This document shows, one piece after another, positions 24,880 to 32,932 of a stretch of 49,724 nucleotides of DNA. The notes under the pieces are model-generated. The model had not been told where the DNA came from, made no database searches, and saw only the letters and a list, made by a program, of their open reading frames with translations. The stretch covers positions 1 through 49,724 of the forward strand of contig CACPOX010000008.1 of NCBI GenBank assembly GCA_902635665.1, written 5' to 3'. Position 1 is the stretch's first letter. The number at the start of each line of letters is the position of its first letter. Origin of the DNA: an uncultured Pelagibacteraceae bacterium (GTDB lineage: Bacteria > Pseudomonadota > Alphaproteobacteria > Pelagibacterales > Pelagibacteraceae). A program made the translations under genes and the position numbers.

Positions 24880-25329
24880 TTATTTTCTTTCTACAATTGT
24901 AGCTGACCATTGAGCATCGGCCATTTTTTTACTATCAACAAATGCTTCACCTTTATATTTCCATACACGACCGTGAGATCTAATTGATTCAATTTTTAAC
25001 TCCAACTTGCAATTTGGTATAACTGGGTTTCTAAATCTGGCTTTTTCTACACTCATAAGATAAACAAGTTTATTTTCATATGTCTCTTTATCAATCCCGT
25101 GCGCAGTCAAAGCGGCTGCAGTTTGTCCAAAAGCCTCTACAATTAAAACACCAGGCATAACTGGTTGATCAGGGAAGTGTCCTTGGACAAAAGGACTATC
25201 TTTTGTAAGATTTAGTATACCAGTAGCTGATGATAGTTTTTTTATGTTTATAAGTTCGTCTATAAGCAACATTGGCTCTCTATGTGGAAGAAGTTTCTTA
25301 ATTTGATCCTTATTTAATTTTTCACTCAT
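24880..25329 (-). CDS. fabZ: 3-hydroxyacyl-[acyl-carrier-protein] dehydratase
   Basis: This 149-residue hot-dog fold enzyme dehydrates 3-hydroxyacyl-ACP in fatty acid elongation. It has LLPHREPMLLIDEL near the N terminus and the catalytic His in FVQGHFPDQPVMPGVL. The catalytic Glu is in IVEAFGQTAA. It starts by overlapping the skp-like gene (4 bases). It is separated from lpxD by 53 bases, one of the larger gaps in this run. FabZ competes with LpxA and LpxD for hydroxyacyl-ACP, which explains the clustering. Confidence 0.96.
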   Translation of the reverse strand: MSEKLNKDQIKKLLPHREPMLLIDELINIKKLSSATGILNLTKDSPFVQGHFPDQPVMPGVLIVEAFGQTAAALTAHGIDKETYENKLVYLMSVEKARFRNPVIPNCKLELKIESIRSHGRVWKYKGEAFVDSKKMADAQWSATIVERK

Positions 25330-25838
25330 TTTATCTTTTCATCAATTATTCTAATTATATCCTCTGTAATATTATTTTCTATATTTGCAATAAATATATT
25401 TTTTTTATCAATCACAACATTTATTTTATTTTCATCAATATATTTTTCTATCTCAGGTATAATTTTTTTAAAAAAATCGTCTAATTTTTTTTTCTTTTCT
25501 AAATTAAATTCGTTTATCAATTTATTTTTTTTTTTTTGAAAGTTTTGAATATCTTTATTTAGATCGTTTAATTTTTCATTTAATTGCTCATCTGAGAGAA
25601 TATTTTTTTGTTTACTAATATTATCTCGATCTAACTTTATTTTATTTTCTATATCTTGCAAAGAACTCAAATTTTGTTGATTAATTATATTTAATTCATT
25701 GATAATTTTTTTACCAGAAATAGTTTTTTCCAATAAGCCATCTAAATCTAATATTGCTATCGAGTCTTTACTATACGAATTTTTGAAAGACAAAAAAATA
25801 ATTAATATTAAGAAAAAAAATAATTTAACTTGTTTCAT
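25326..25838 (-). CDS. skp: Skp/OmpH-type periplasmic chaperone
   Basis: This 170-residue protein has an N-terminal signal peptide or anchor (about 4-20, LFFFLILIIFLSF). SIAILDLDGLLEKT follows, then a long Lys/Asn-rich coiled coil (about 50-125), and a short beta end with INVVIDKKNIFIAN. This is the OmpH/Skp architecture, in which trimers hold outer membrane proteins on their way to BAM. Its start overlaps the bamA stop. Similarity is mainly architectural, but the bamA-skp position is diagnostic. Confidence 0.85.
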   Translation of the reverse strand: MKQVKLFFFLILIIFLSFKNSYSKDSIAILDLDGLLEKTISGKKIINELNIINQQNLSSLQDIENKIKLDRDNISKQKNILSDEQLNEKLNDLNKDIQNFQKKKNKLINEFNLEKKKKLDDFFKKIIPEIEKYIDENKINVVIDKKNIFIANIENNITEDIIRIIDEKIK

Positions 25839-28066
25839 TAAAAAGTAGTTCCCAAATTAAATCTAAATCTTTCTAAAATATCACTTTCATTTTTTGTAAT
25901 TGGTTCTGCATAAGAAAAACTAAGAGGACCAATTGGTGTTAGCCAGTTTAAGCCTATTCCAATTGAACTTCTAATCTCATTTTTTTCATCAATAGAATCA
26001 TCGTAATCAACTCCCCAGACATTAGCTGCATCAAAAAAAGCAACAAAATCTAAAGTTTGAGAATTTTCAAAAAGTTTTGGTATTGATGAAGTAAAATTTA
26101 TTGCTGTTAGATAATTTCCACCAATAAAGTCTGAACCATCTTTTGGTCCAACTTTTCCTCTTTCAAATCCTCTTAATCTACTTCCTGGTATAAATAATCT
26201 TTCAGATAGCTTTATATCTTCGTCTGTGACGGAAAAAGAAGTTTTGATTAAAATTGAAGCTGTAGATATGTTGTTTTCATATAGTTCAGAAAATATTTTA
26301 TAACTGTAAGTATTTTTTAAAGTTCCAGTTTCACTAAGCAAAGGTAAATCTACAGAATAATTGCTAAAAAAACCGCTTGTTGTAGCAAATTTTTGATTTC
26401 TCTTATCATAATTAAAATCTAAACCTAAAAAACTATCAAAGAAATTTCCTGCATTTTTTTTTTGTTTTGATGAAGCTGTATCAGTAACAGTAACTTTTTC
26501 AGCAAAATTCTCTATTGAAATTCCAACAAATAAATTGTCGTAATATTCAAATTTAGTACCAGTAGAAAAACCAGTTTTCTGCGATTTATAACCTTGCCCT
26601 GCTAGTCTATCAAATTCTGATGCTTCAATACTTAAATTAACACTTTTATCAGAATTTTTATAATTTGGATTTTGTACTGTAAATTTCCCTCTAACAGACT
26701 CGGTTGAAATATTTGCATTAGTATCTAACAATATACCTTTCCCAAGATAGTTATTTTCTCTAACACCAAAAGATACTGTCGTTCCAGAGGTTCCTGTTCC
26801 TGCACCGGCAAAAATTTCTCCCGTGGGTTTTTCTTCAATTGATATATTTATAGTTTTTGTATTTTCATCTTTATTTTCAATTACTTCACTATCCACTTCT
26901 CTAAAAAAATTTAGTGATTTAATATTATTTATTGATTTTGTATATAAAATATCATTAAAAGGGTCCCCTTCATCGATCATCACTTGGTTTCTTATAACAG
27001 TTTCATCTGTTACATTATTTCCAAATATATTAATTTTCTTTACAAATGATTTTGGAGATTCTGATATATTAAAAGTTATATCAATTTTATCTTCTAAGAT
27101 ATCTTCCTCAATTTTTGCATCAACTGATTCGTATTGCTGCTCGACAGTGATTGTCTCTATTTTATTTAAAATTTTTTCTACATTGTATAGAGAATAATGT
27201 TTGCCTTTTAACTCTCTAAAAAGCTTATTTATTTCTTTATAGTTTTCATTTTCAAAATCTACCGGTAGATTTAATTGGAAATCATTAAAAAAAATTTTAG
27301 ATCCTGAATCTATATTATATATTAACTCAAATTCATTATTTTCTAATAATTTTGAAAATGACGAATTAATTTCAACATTATAATATCCTTTGTTTAAATA
27401 AAAATTTTTAAGTAAATTTTTGTCGTAAGCAATGAGAGACTCATTTAAATATTTTTTACCAGATATTATTTTCCAAAATTTATATTCTTCACTTAGGATA
27501 ATACTTTTTAATTTCTTATCTTTATAAATTTTTTTTCCTAAAAAAGTTATTTTTCTTATTTTTGACTTTTCTCCTAAATCAATTTGGTATGTAATATTAA
27601 CTTTATTATCTGGTAAATCTTCAATCAAAATTTGTATGTCAGAAAAATAATAGCCTAAGTCTTTTAATGTTTGTGCTAATTTATTTTTATCTTCATTTAA
27701 ATATATTTCGTTAAACGAAGATCTCTCTTTAAATTTAATATTTTCGTTTAATTTATCTTTAATTTTATTTGATTTTAATCCATCAATTTGCACATTTTGT
27801 ACCATTGGAAATTCATTAACAATAATTTTAAGCTCATTTTTATTAAATCTCACTTTAACGTCTTTAAAAAAATTAGTTTCATAAAGTTTTTTTAAAATTA
27901 TATTTGTGTCATTAGTTTGAATATCATCACCAACTAGAACATCAGAAAACATTATTATTGTATTGTTGGAAATTCTTTTATTTCCTGAAACTTCAATTTT
28001 TTTAATTTCTTCGGCAAATGAAGAAGTTGCTATAATTAACAATAAAATTGAGAAAATTTTGACCAT
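25838..28066 (-). CDS. bamA: Outer membrane protein assembly factor BamA
   Basis: This 742-residue protein opens with a signal peptide ending near SSFAEE (about residue 20). Tandem POTRA domains follow; the first begins IEVSGNKRISNNTI and the last has INIFGNNVTDETVIRNQ. The C-terminal half (from about 410) is a beta-barrel of the Omp85 family, with the conserved loop 6 motif LRGFERG and a terminal aromatic residue. BamA folds and inserts outer membrane proteins. It is 6 bases after dxr. No rseP gene lies between them, unlike the usual order. Confidence 0.97.
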   Translation of the reverse strand: MVKIFSILLLIIATSSFAEEIKKIEVSGNKRISNNTIIMFSDVLVGDDIQTNDTNIILKKLYETNFFKDVKVRFNKNELKIIVNEFPMVQNVQIDGLKSNKIKDKLNENIKFKERSSFNEIYLNEDKNKLAQTLKDLGYYFSDIQILIEDLPDNKVNITYQIDLGEKSKIRKITFLGKKIYKDKKLKSIILSEEYKFWKIISGKKYLNESLIAYDKNLLKNFYLNKGYYNVEINSSFSKLLENNEFELIYNIDSGSKIFFNDFQLNLPVDFENENYKEINKLFRELKGKHYSLYNVEKILNKIETITVEQQYESVDAKIEEDILEDKIDITFNISESPKSFVKKINIFGNNVTDETVIRNQVMIDEGDPFNDILYTKSINNIKSLNFFREVDSEVIENKDENTKTINISIEEKPTGEIFAGAGTGTSGTTVSFGVRENNYLGKGILLDTNANISTESVRGKFTVQNPNYKNSDKSVNLSIEASEFDRLAGQGYKSQKTGFSTGTKFEYYDNLFVGISIENFAEKVTVTDTASSKQKKNAGNFFDSFLGLDFNYDKRNQKFATTSGFFSNYSVDLPLLSETGTLKNTYSYKIFSELYENNISTASILIKTSFSVTDEDIKLSERLFIPGSRLRGFERGKVGPKDGSDFIGGNYLTAINFTSSIPKLFENSQTLDFVAFFDAANVWGVDYDDSIDEKNEIRSSIGIGLNWLTPIGPLSFSYAEPITKNESDILERFRFNLGTTF

Positions 28067-28072
28067 TAGAAA

Positions 28073-29239
28073 CTATAATTTATATACTATTTTATTAATT
28101 TTTGAATGAACTATTTTATCTAAATTAATTATTTCTTTAACATTATTTGGCTTCTTAGACTTTAATTTTTTAAATTCATTGATGTTAAGTGTTCGAAATA
28201 AAATTTTTTCAATATCAGTAAATTTAATAATTTTTTTTAAGAAAAGTTCTACTAATTTATCATTTGATGAAACAATTACATTCTCAAATAAAGAAGATTT
28301 TTCTGGTAGAATATTTAGAATTTTAGTTATAGGAAATCTTTTAACATTAATTTCTCTAAAATCTAAATTATTCAAAACTTTTAAATCAAGATTTTTTGAT
28401 TTTAAAAATCTTGATGAGGAATACAAAGAATTAGCAATTGGTATCTTCATGTCTGTATCATGAACTACTAATTTGGTTAAACCATTTCTAAATTTAATAA
28501 TTGCATGAACATAAGATTTTGGATGAACTAATATTGATAATTTTTTATATGATATTTTAAAGATTTTTTTTGCTTCAATAATTTCAAAAACTTTATTCAT
28601 CATAGTTGCAGAATCTATTGAAATTTTTTTACCCATTTTCCAATTTGGATGATTTATTGCTTGTTTGATATTTGCATTTTTTAATTTATTTAATGGTTTG
28701 TTTAAAAAGGGTCCTCCAGACGCTGTTAAATAAATCTTATCTATAAGATCTTTATTAATATTTCTTAACGCATACCAAATTGAAAAATGTTCAGAATCAA
28801 CAGGCACAAAATGTGTTTTGTACTTATTTAAATTTTTTTCGATTAAATTCCATCCACATATTATTGACTCTTTATTGGCTATAGCAATTTTTTTACTATA
28901 TTTGATTATATCTATTGTTGGTTTAAGCCCTTGAATTCCTGTAATTGAACTCATTGTATAATCCATTTTTGTCTTAAAAATTTTTTTAAAACTGTCAAAG
29001 GTATTAAATGTTTGAATATTTTTTGTATACTTATCTCTTTTAATTTTTAAGTAACTATGTTGATTTGTAATAATTAAATTTTTAACTTTAAAATATTTAG
29101 CTTGTTTCAATAACTCTTTATAATTGTTTTCAGCAGAAAGTAAGACTATTTCAAAATTTTTTTTATCTTTTTTAATTATATTTATTAAAGTTTTTCCAAT
29201 AGAGCCTGTAGAACCTAATATTGCTATTTTTTTTTTCAT
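28073..29239 (-). CDS. dxr: 1-deoxy-D-xylulose 5-phosphate reductoisomerase
   Basis: This 388-residue enzyme converts DXP to MEP, the committed step of the MEP isoprenoid route. NADPH-binding LGSTGSIGKT lies at about 8-17. Active-site motifs are IANKESIICGW, VPVDSEHFSIW, LTASGGPFLN and SIDSATMMNKVFEIIEA. HPKSYVHAIIKFRNG follows. It overlaps cdsA by one base. ispDF, acting later in the same pathway, is at 5199-6299, and uppS uses the pathway's products. Confidence 0.97.
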   Translation of the reverse strand: MKKKIAILGSTGSIGKTLINIIKKDKKNFEIVLLSAENNYKELLKQAKYFKVKNLIITNQHSYLKIKRDKYTKNIQTFNTFDSFKKIFKTKMDYTMSSITGIQGLKPTIDIIKYSKKIAIANKESIICGWNLIEKNLNKYKTHFVPVDSEHFSIWYALRNINKDLIDKIYLTASGGPFLNKPLNKLKNANIKQAINHPNWKMGKKISIDSATMMNKVFEIIEAKKIFKISYKKLSILVHPKSYVHAIIKFRNGLTKLVVHDTDMKIPIANSLYSSSRFLKSKNLDLKVLNNLDFREINVKRFPITKILNILPEKSSLFENVIVSSNDKLVELFLKKIIKFTDIEKILFRTLNINEFKKLKSKKPNNVKEIINLDKIVHSKINKIVYKL

Positions 29240-29913
29240 TATTTTAAATAAATAAGAAGTAAATAAGATACAGGTATTGCAAAAATAATTCCATCTACTC
29301 TATCTAATAAACCTCCGTGACCTGGTAATAAACTTCCAGTATCTTTGATATTAGCCAATCTTTTAAAGTAAGAAATTATGAGGTCACCACATTGACTAAT
29401 AAAAGAAATAATTAAAACAAATAAATAAAATATATTATCTAATAATGGATTATTAGATATCCATATTGATAAATTTAAATATGTGACAGTGCCTATAGTT
29501 GATGATTTTATATAAACGATTGCTGCAGATAAGGATAAGATAAAACCTCCAATAGCTCCTGCATATGTCTTTTTTGGACTAATTTTAATTAACTTTGGTC
29601 CTTTAAATATTTTGCCAAATATGTATCCACCTAAATCAGTAAAAATACAGATAATTAAAATCAAAGAAAATATTCCAATTGAAAATTTTTCTCTTAACAG
29701 ATACGCCAAGTAGAACGAAAAACAAATAAAAAGTATTCCTATAATTTTAAGAATATCATTTTTATTCATTTTTATCCATTCATATGAAACAATTAAAAAA
29801 AAAATACTTAGAAAAAAAGCAAAAAAAACTGATCCCTGAAATATAAAAAAAATTGATATTGGTATTAAAATAATTGAACTTAATATTCTTTTTTGTAATT
29901 CTCTGTTTATCAT
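29239..29913 (-). CDS. cdsA: Phosphatidate cytidylyltransferase (CDP-diacylglycerol synthase)
   Basis: This 224-residue polytopic membrane enzyme makes CDP-diacylglycerol from phosphatidate and CTP. It has SPKKTYAGAIGGF in the middle. The CDS signature is SQCGDLIISYFKRLANIKDTG followed by LLPGHGGLLDRVDG near residues 170-210. It is somewhat shorter than the common 270-280 residues because the N-terminal membrane part is reduced. It overlaps uppS by 4 bases. Confidence 0.95.
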   Translation of the reverse strand: MINRELQKRILSSIILIPISIFFIFQGSVFFAFFLSIFFLIVSYEWIKMNKNDILKIIGILFICFSFYLAYLLREKFSIGIFSLILIICIFTDLGGYIFGKIFKGPKLIKISPKKTYAGAIGGFILSLSAAIVYIKSSTIGTVTYLNLSIWISNNPLLDNIFYLFVLIISFISQCGDLIISYFKRLANIKDTGSLLPGHGGLLDRVDGIIFAIPVSYLLLIYLK

Positions 29914-30584
29914 ATTCTTCCAAAATTTCTTTTTATATTCTTATATTCTTTAATTATTCTATGAAAATCTTTTTCATTAAAAGCAGGCCACAATTTTTTT
30001 TCAAAAAAAATTTCTGAGTAAGCAAGTTGCCATAGCAAAAAATTGCTTAATCTTTTTGTATTTCCAGTCCTAATCAATAAATCTGGGTCTGGAATATTTT
30101 TAGTCTGTAAATATCTACCTATATTTTTTTCATTTATCTGACATTTACTTATTTGTATTTTTTTAAAAGCTCCAATTAATTCAGATTTTGAACCATAATT
30201 TAATGCAAGATTAATTTGTAACTTTGTATTTTTTGATGTCTTTTTTTCAGAATTACTTAAAAGTTTATTTAATTTTTTTGAAAACTTTTTAGATCCTAAA
30301 ATCTTAAGTTTTATATTTTGTTTATGAAGATCTTTAATTCTATTTGTTAAAAAATTTTCTAATAAATTAAACAAATAATTTATTTCTTTTTTAGGCCTTT
30401 TCCAATTTTCAGTTGAAAATGCAAATAAAGTTAAAAATTTTATTTTTTTTTTAATTGTTTCTTTAATTATTTTTTCTACAGTTTTTAAACCTTCTTTGTG
30501 ACCTGCATTTCTTGAATTTTTATACTTAATTCCCCATCTTCCATTACCATCCATGATAATGGCTACATGATTTAGACGGTTCAT
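29910..30584 (-). CDS. uppS: Undecaprenyl diphosphate synthase (cis-prenyltransferase)
   Basis: This 224-residue cis-prenyltransferase makes the lipid carrier for peptidoglycan and surface polysaccharides. It has HVAIIMDGNGRWG at about 6-18 (catalytic Asp and substrate-binding loop), LFAFSTENWKRPKKE, INLALNYGSKSEL, DLLIRTGNTKRLSNFLLWQ and YSEIFF. All are conserved. It overlaps frr and cdsA by 4 bases each. Confidence 0.97.
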   Translation of the reverse strand: MNRLNHVAIIMDGNGRWGIKYKNSRNAGHKEGLKTVEKIIKETIKKKIKFLTLFAFSTENWKRPKKEINYLFNLLENFLTNRIKDLHKQNIKLKILGSKKFSKKLNKLLSNSEKKTSKNTKLQINLALNYGSKSELIGAFKKIQISKCQINEKNIGRYLQTKNIPDPDLLIRTGNTKRLSNFLLWQLAYSEIFFEKKLWPAFNEKDFHRIIKEYKNIKRNFGRI

Positions 30585-31132
30585 ATAGTCATTATTTCTT
30601 TTTCTTTAGAAGAAACTTTATCATCCACTGTTTTGATGTGGTTATCTGTTATAGTTTGAACTTTTTTTTCAAAAGCTTTTTCATCATCCTCACCAATTTT
30701 TTTATCTTTTAAAAGTTTCTTTAAATCTTCATTGGCTTCTCTTCTTATATTTCTGATTGAAACTTTGCATTTTTCACCAATAGATTTAATTAATTTTTTA
30801 AGTTCTGTTCTTCTTTCCTCGTTAAGCTCTGGCACAGGCAGTCTTATTAACTGCCCATCAATTTGTGGGTTTAATCCTAAGTCTGATTTTTTAATTGCGG
30901 CATCAATTAGAGGGATATTATTTACATCCCAAACCTGAATATTAATCATTCTAGGTTCAGGTGTCGTAATACTTCCTATTTGATTAATAGGCATTTGCTG
31001 ACCATATACATCAACTTTTATTAAATCTAACATTGACGCATTAGCTCTACCTGTTCTTAATGAGGATAATTCTTTTGAGAAAACCTCAATGGCTTTATCC
31101 ATTTTAAGGCTGTATGATTTCTCATCAAACAT
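30581..31132 (-). CDS. frr: Ribosome recycling factor
   Basis: This 183-residue factor splits post-termination ribosomes together with EF-G. It has SLRTGRANASMLDLIKVDVYG at about 25-45, QIGSITTPEPRM, and LIRLPVPELNEERR. The C terminus has VSIRNIRREANEDLKK. It starts immediately after the tsf stop with no gap. In most bacteria pyrH lies between tsf and frr; it is not here. Confidence 0.97.
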   Translation of the reverse strand: MFDEKSYSLKMDKAIEVFSKELSSLRTGRANASMLDLIKVDVYGQQMPINQIGSITTPEPRMINIQVWDVNNIPLIDAAIKKSDLGLNPQIDGQLIRLPVPELNEERRTELKKLIKSIGEKCKVSIRNIRREANEDLKKLLKDKKIGEDDEKAFEKKVQTITDNHIKTVDDKVSSKEKEIMTI

Positions 31133-31984
31133 TTATTCTCCGATCTTTATTCTATAAAATTCTTTAATTTTTAAATCAGTTATAGAAAGTTCTTTTAACA
31201 CATCCTGTACTTTTTTTTTAGGCTCCATTACCCAAGCTTGTGTTAAAAGGGCATTTTCCTCTTTAAATTTGTTCATTTTACCTAAGCTAATCTTTTTTGC
31301 AATATCATCTGATTTTCCTGAGTTTTTTAATTCTTCAGCAACTAACTCTTGTTCTTTATCAATAATTTTCTGATCTATAGAGTTAGATTCTAAAGCTAAT
31401 GGATTAGACGCTGCAATATGCATTGATAATTGCTTACCAAAAGTTTTAACAACCTCAGAATTATTCTTTGTATTTAATGAAACCATAACAGCTAATTTTG
31501 CTACATTATCCTTTATAACTGTGTGAAGATAGTGATTATTTAATCCATCAGAATTTTGTATTGTTTTAACTTTTCCAATTGTAATTTTTTCACCTATTTT
31601 TGCAATTAAGGCAACTAAATTTTCATCAACAGTTTGATTGTTTTTCATTTTGGCTGATTTTAATTCTTTAATATTAGAATTATTTTCGTTATTTAATTCG
31701 CTTAATTCTTTAACGAAATTTATAAAATCATCATTTTTCGCAACAAAATCAGTTTCACAATTTACCTCAATCACTGATGTCTTCACGTCGTTTCCACTAA
31801 CTACAACAACGCCCTCCTTTGCATCTCTAGACATTTTTTTTGAAGCTTTTGAAATACCTTTTACTCTTAAAATTTCAATTGCTTTATCAATATCTCCGTT
31901 TGACTCTTTTATGGCTAAGTTACAATCTTTAAAACCAGCTCCAGATAATTCTCTTAATTTTTTTATCTTTTCAATGTCACTCAT
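31133..31984 (-). CDS. tsf: Elongation factor Ts
   Basis: This 283-residue protein is the nucleotide exchange factor for EF-Tu. It has the N-terminal UBA-like domain with [35 protein letters not shown]-like spacing, and the core contact motif [11 protein letters not shown] at about 75-85. A second core subdomain contains [11 protein letters not shown]. It overlaps rpsB by one base, the usual rpsB-tsf arrangement. Confidence 0.97.
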   Translation of the reverse strand: MSDIEKIKKLRELSGAGFKDCNLAIKESNGDIDKAIEILRVKGISKASKKMSRDAKEGVVVVSGNDVKTSVIEVNCETDFVAKNDDFINFVKELSELNNENNSNIKELKSAKMKNNQTVDENLVALIAKIGEKITIGKVKTIQNSDGLNNHYLHTVIKDNVAKLAVMVSLNTKNNSEVVKTFGKQLSMHIAASNPLALESNSIDQKIIDKEQELVAEELKNSGKSDDIAKKISLGKMNKFKEENALLTQAWVMEPKKKVQDVLKELSITDLKIKEFYRIKIGE

Positions 31985-32802
31985 TAGTTTAGTTTCTCCT
32001 TATTTTCTTTAGAAAATTTTTTCTCTAATTTTTCTCTGTCTAACTCTTGGATAGTTTTGGTTTTATCCTTAGCAACATTATCTTTTGCTTTATCTTTTAT
32101 TGCATCCACTGACTGTGTTGAACTTTTGGCACTATTAATTGTTTCTTTGATCAAATTACAATAAAGATCAATAGCTCTTCTTGCATCGTCATTACCTGGA
32201 ATTGGATAGTCAATATTGTCTGGATTAGAATTGCTATCTAAAACGGCAATAATTGGTATACCTAATTTAGCAGATTCAGCTATAGCTAAAGACTCATAGT
32301 TTGTATCTATAACAAATACTAAATCTGGAACTTTTTTCATTTCAGCTATACCTCCCAAAGATCTTTGAAGTTTATCTTTTTTTACACTCATTTTTAAAAG
32401 TTCTTTTTTAGTGAAACCTCTATTTTCAGCCACCAAATCACTTTCTAATTTTTTTAATTTTTTAATTGAATTTGAAATTGTTCCCCAATTTGTTAGCATG
32501 CCTCCTAACCACCTATAGTTTACATAGTATTGATCGGTTTCTTTTGCAACTTCTGCTATTGCTTCTGAGGCTTGTTTTTTAGTAGATACAAATAAAATTT
32601 TTCCATTATTTGCAATAGTATCATAAACTTTTTCCAAAGCTAATTTGGTCAACTCAAGAGTTTGAGTTAAGTCTATTATATGAATTGAGTCTCTCTTTCC
32701 AAAAATGTATTTTTTCATTTTTGGATTCCATCTTAAAGTTTTGTGTCCAAGATGAACGCCTGCTTCTAATAATTGTTGTATTGTAAGGTTAGGTATTTTC
32801 AT
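31984..32802 (-). CDS. rpsB: 30S ribosomal protein S2
   Basis: This 272-residue S2 has [20 protein letters not shown] near the N terminus, IHIIDLTQT, and [30 protein letters not shown] and [18 protein letters not shown] lie further on. A charged extension of about 45 residues rich in Lys, Asp and Glu follows the core. It is the first gene after a 130-base gap that holds a putative promoter and a structured leader, pointing to its own transcription start and to autoregulation. Confidence 0.97.
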   Translation of the reverse strand: MKIPNLTIQQLLEAGVHLGHKTLRWNPKMKKYIFGKRDSIHIIDLTQTLELTKLALEKVYDTIANNGKILFVSTKKQASEAIAEVAKETDQYYVNYRWLGGMLTNWGTISNSIKKLKKLESDLVAENRGFTKKELLKMSVKKDKLQRSLGGIAEMKKVPDLVFVIDTNYESLAIAESAKLGIPIIAVLDSNSNPDNIDYPIPGNDDARRAIDLYCNLIKETINSAKSSTQSVDAIKDKAKDNVAKDKTKTIQELDREKLEKKFSKENKEKLN

Positions 32803-32809
32803 ATTTTTT

Positions 32810-32871
32810 CCCGGTTAAGCCACCACAGTAATTTCCAATTAAGGACCGGAGGTATAAAACCAACAACTGTG
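32810..32871 (-). ncRNA. Putative structured rpsB mRNA leader with pseudoknot
   Basis: On the minus strand four segments pair in crossed order. CACAGT (32866-32871) pairs with ACTGTG (32824-32829). TCCGGT (32845-32850) pairs with ACCGGG (32810-32815). A small hairpin, TAATT-GGA-AATTA (32829-32841), lies in between. The last segment contains GGGA about 8 bases before the rpsB ATG, the likely ribosome binding site. Binding of S2 could stabilise the fold and hide it. S2 autoregulation is known in gammaproteobacteria; whether this exact fold is a described RNA family I cannot tell. Confidence 0.6.
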
Positions 32872-32895
32872 TGCGTGTTAATTTAATTTAGAGAG

Positions 32896-32924
32896 TATTT
32901 ACAAATATTTGCTATATTTCACAA
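32896..32924 (-). promoter_or_regulatory. Possible rpsB promoter
   Basis: On minus, TTGTGA (32919-32924) and TAAATA (32896-32901) are 17 bases apart. This predicts a start near 32888 and a leader of about 85 bases containing the pseudoknot-like element. The -35 is good (4 of 6), the -10 weak (3 of 6). The position after the dnaE stop makes a promoter likely. Confidence 0.4.
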
Positions 32925-32932
32925 GTGATTAT

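Noticed and set aside
31638-32012. Open frame of 124 codons on plus opposite tsf
   Set aside because: It is antisense to tsf, with a Phe/Ser-rich translation typical of reversed Lys/Glu-rich genes.
32903-32919. Inverted repeat AAATAT-N5-ATATTT after dnaE as a dnaE terminator
   Set aside because: No T-run follows on the minus strand and the stem is pure A-T. It lies in the spacer of the likely rpsB promoter and is expected by chance in such sequence.
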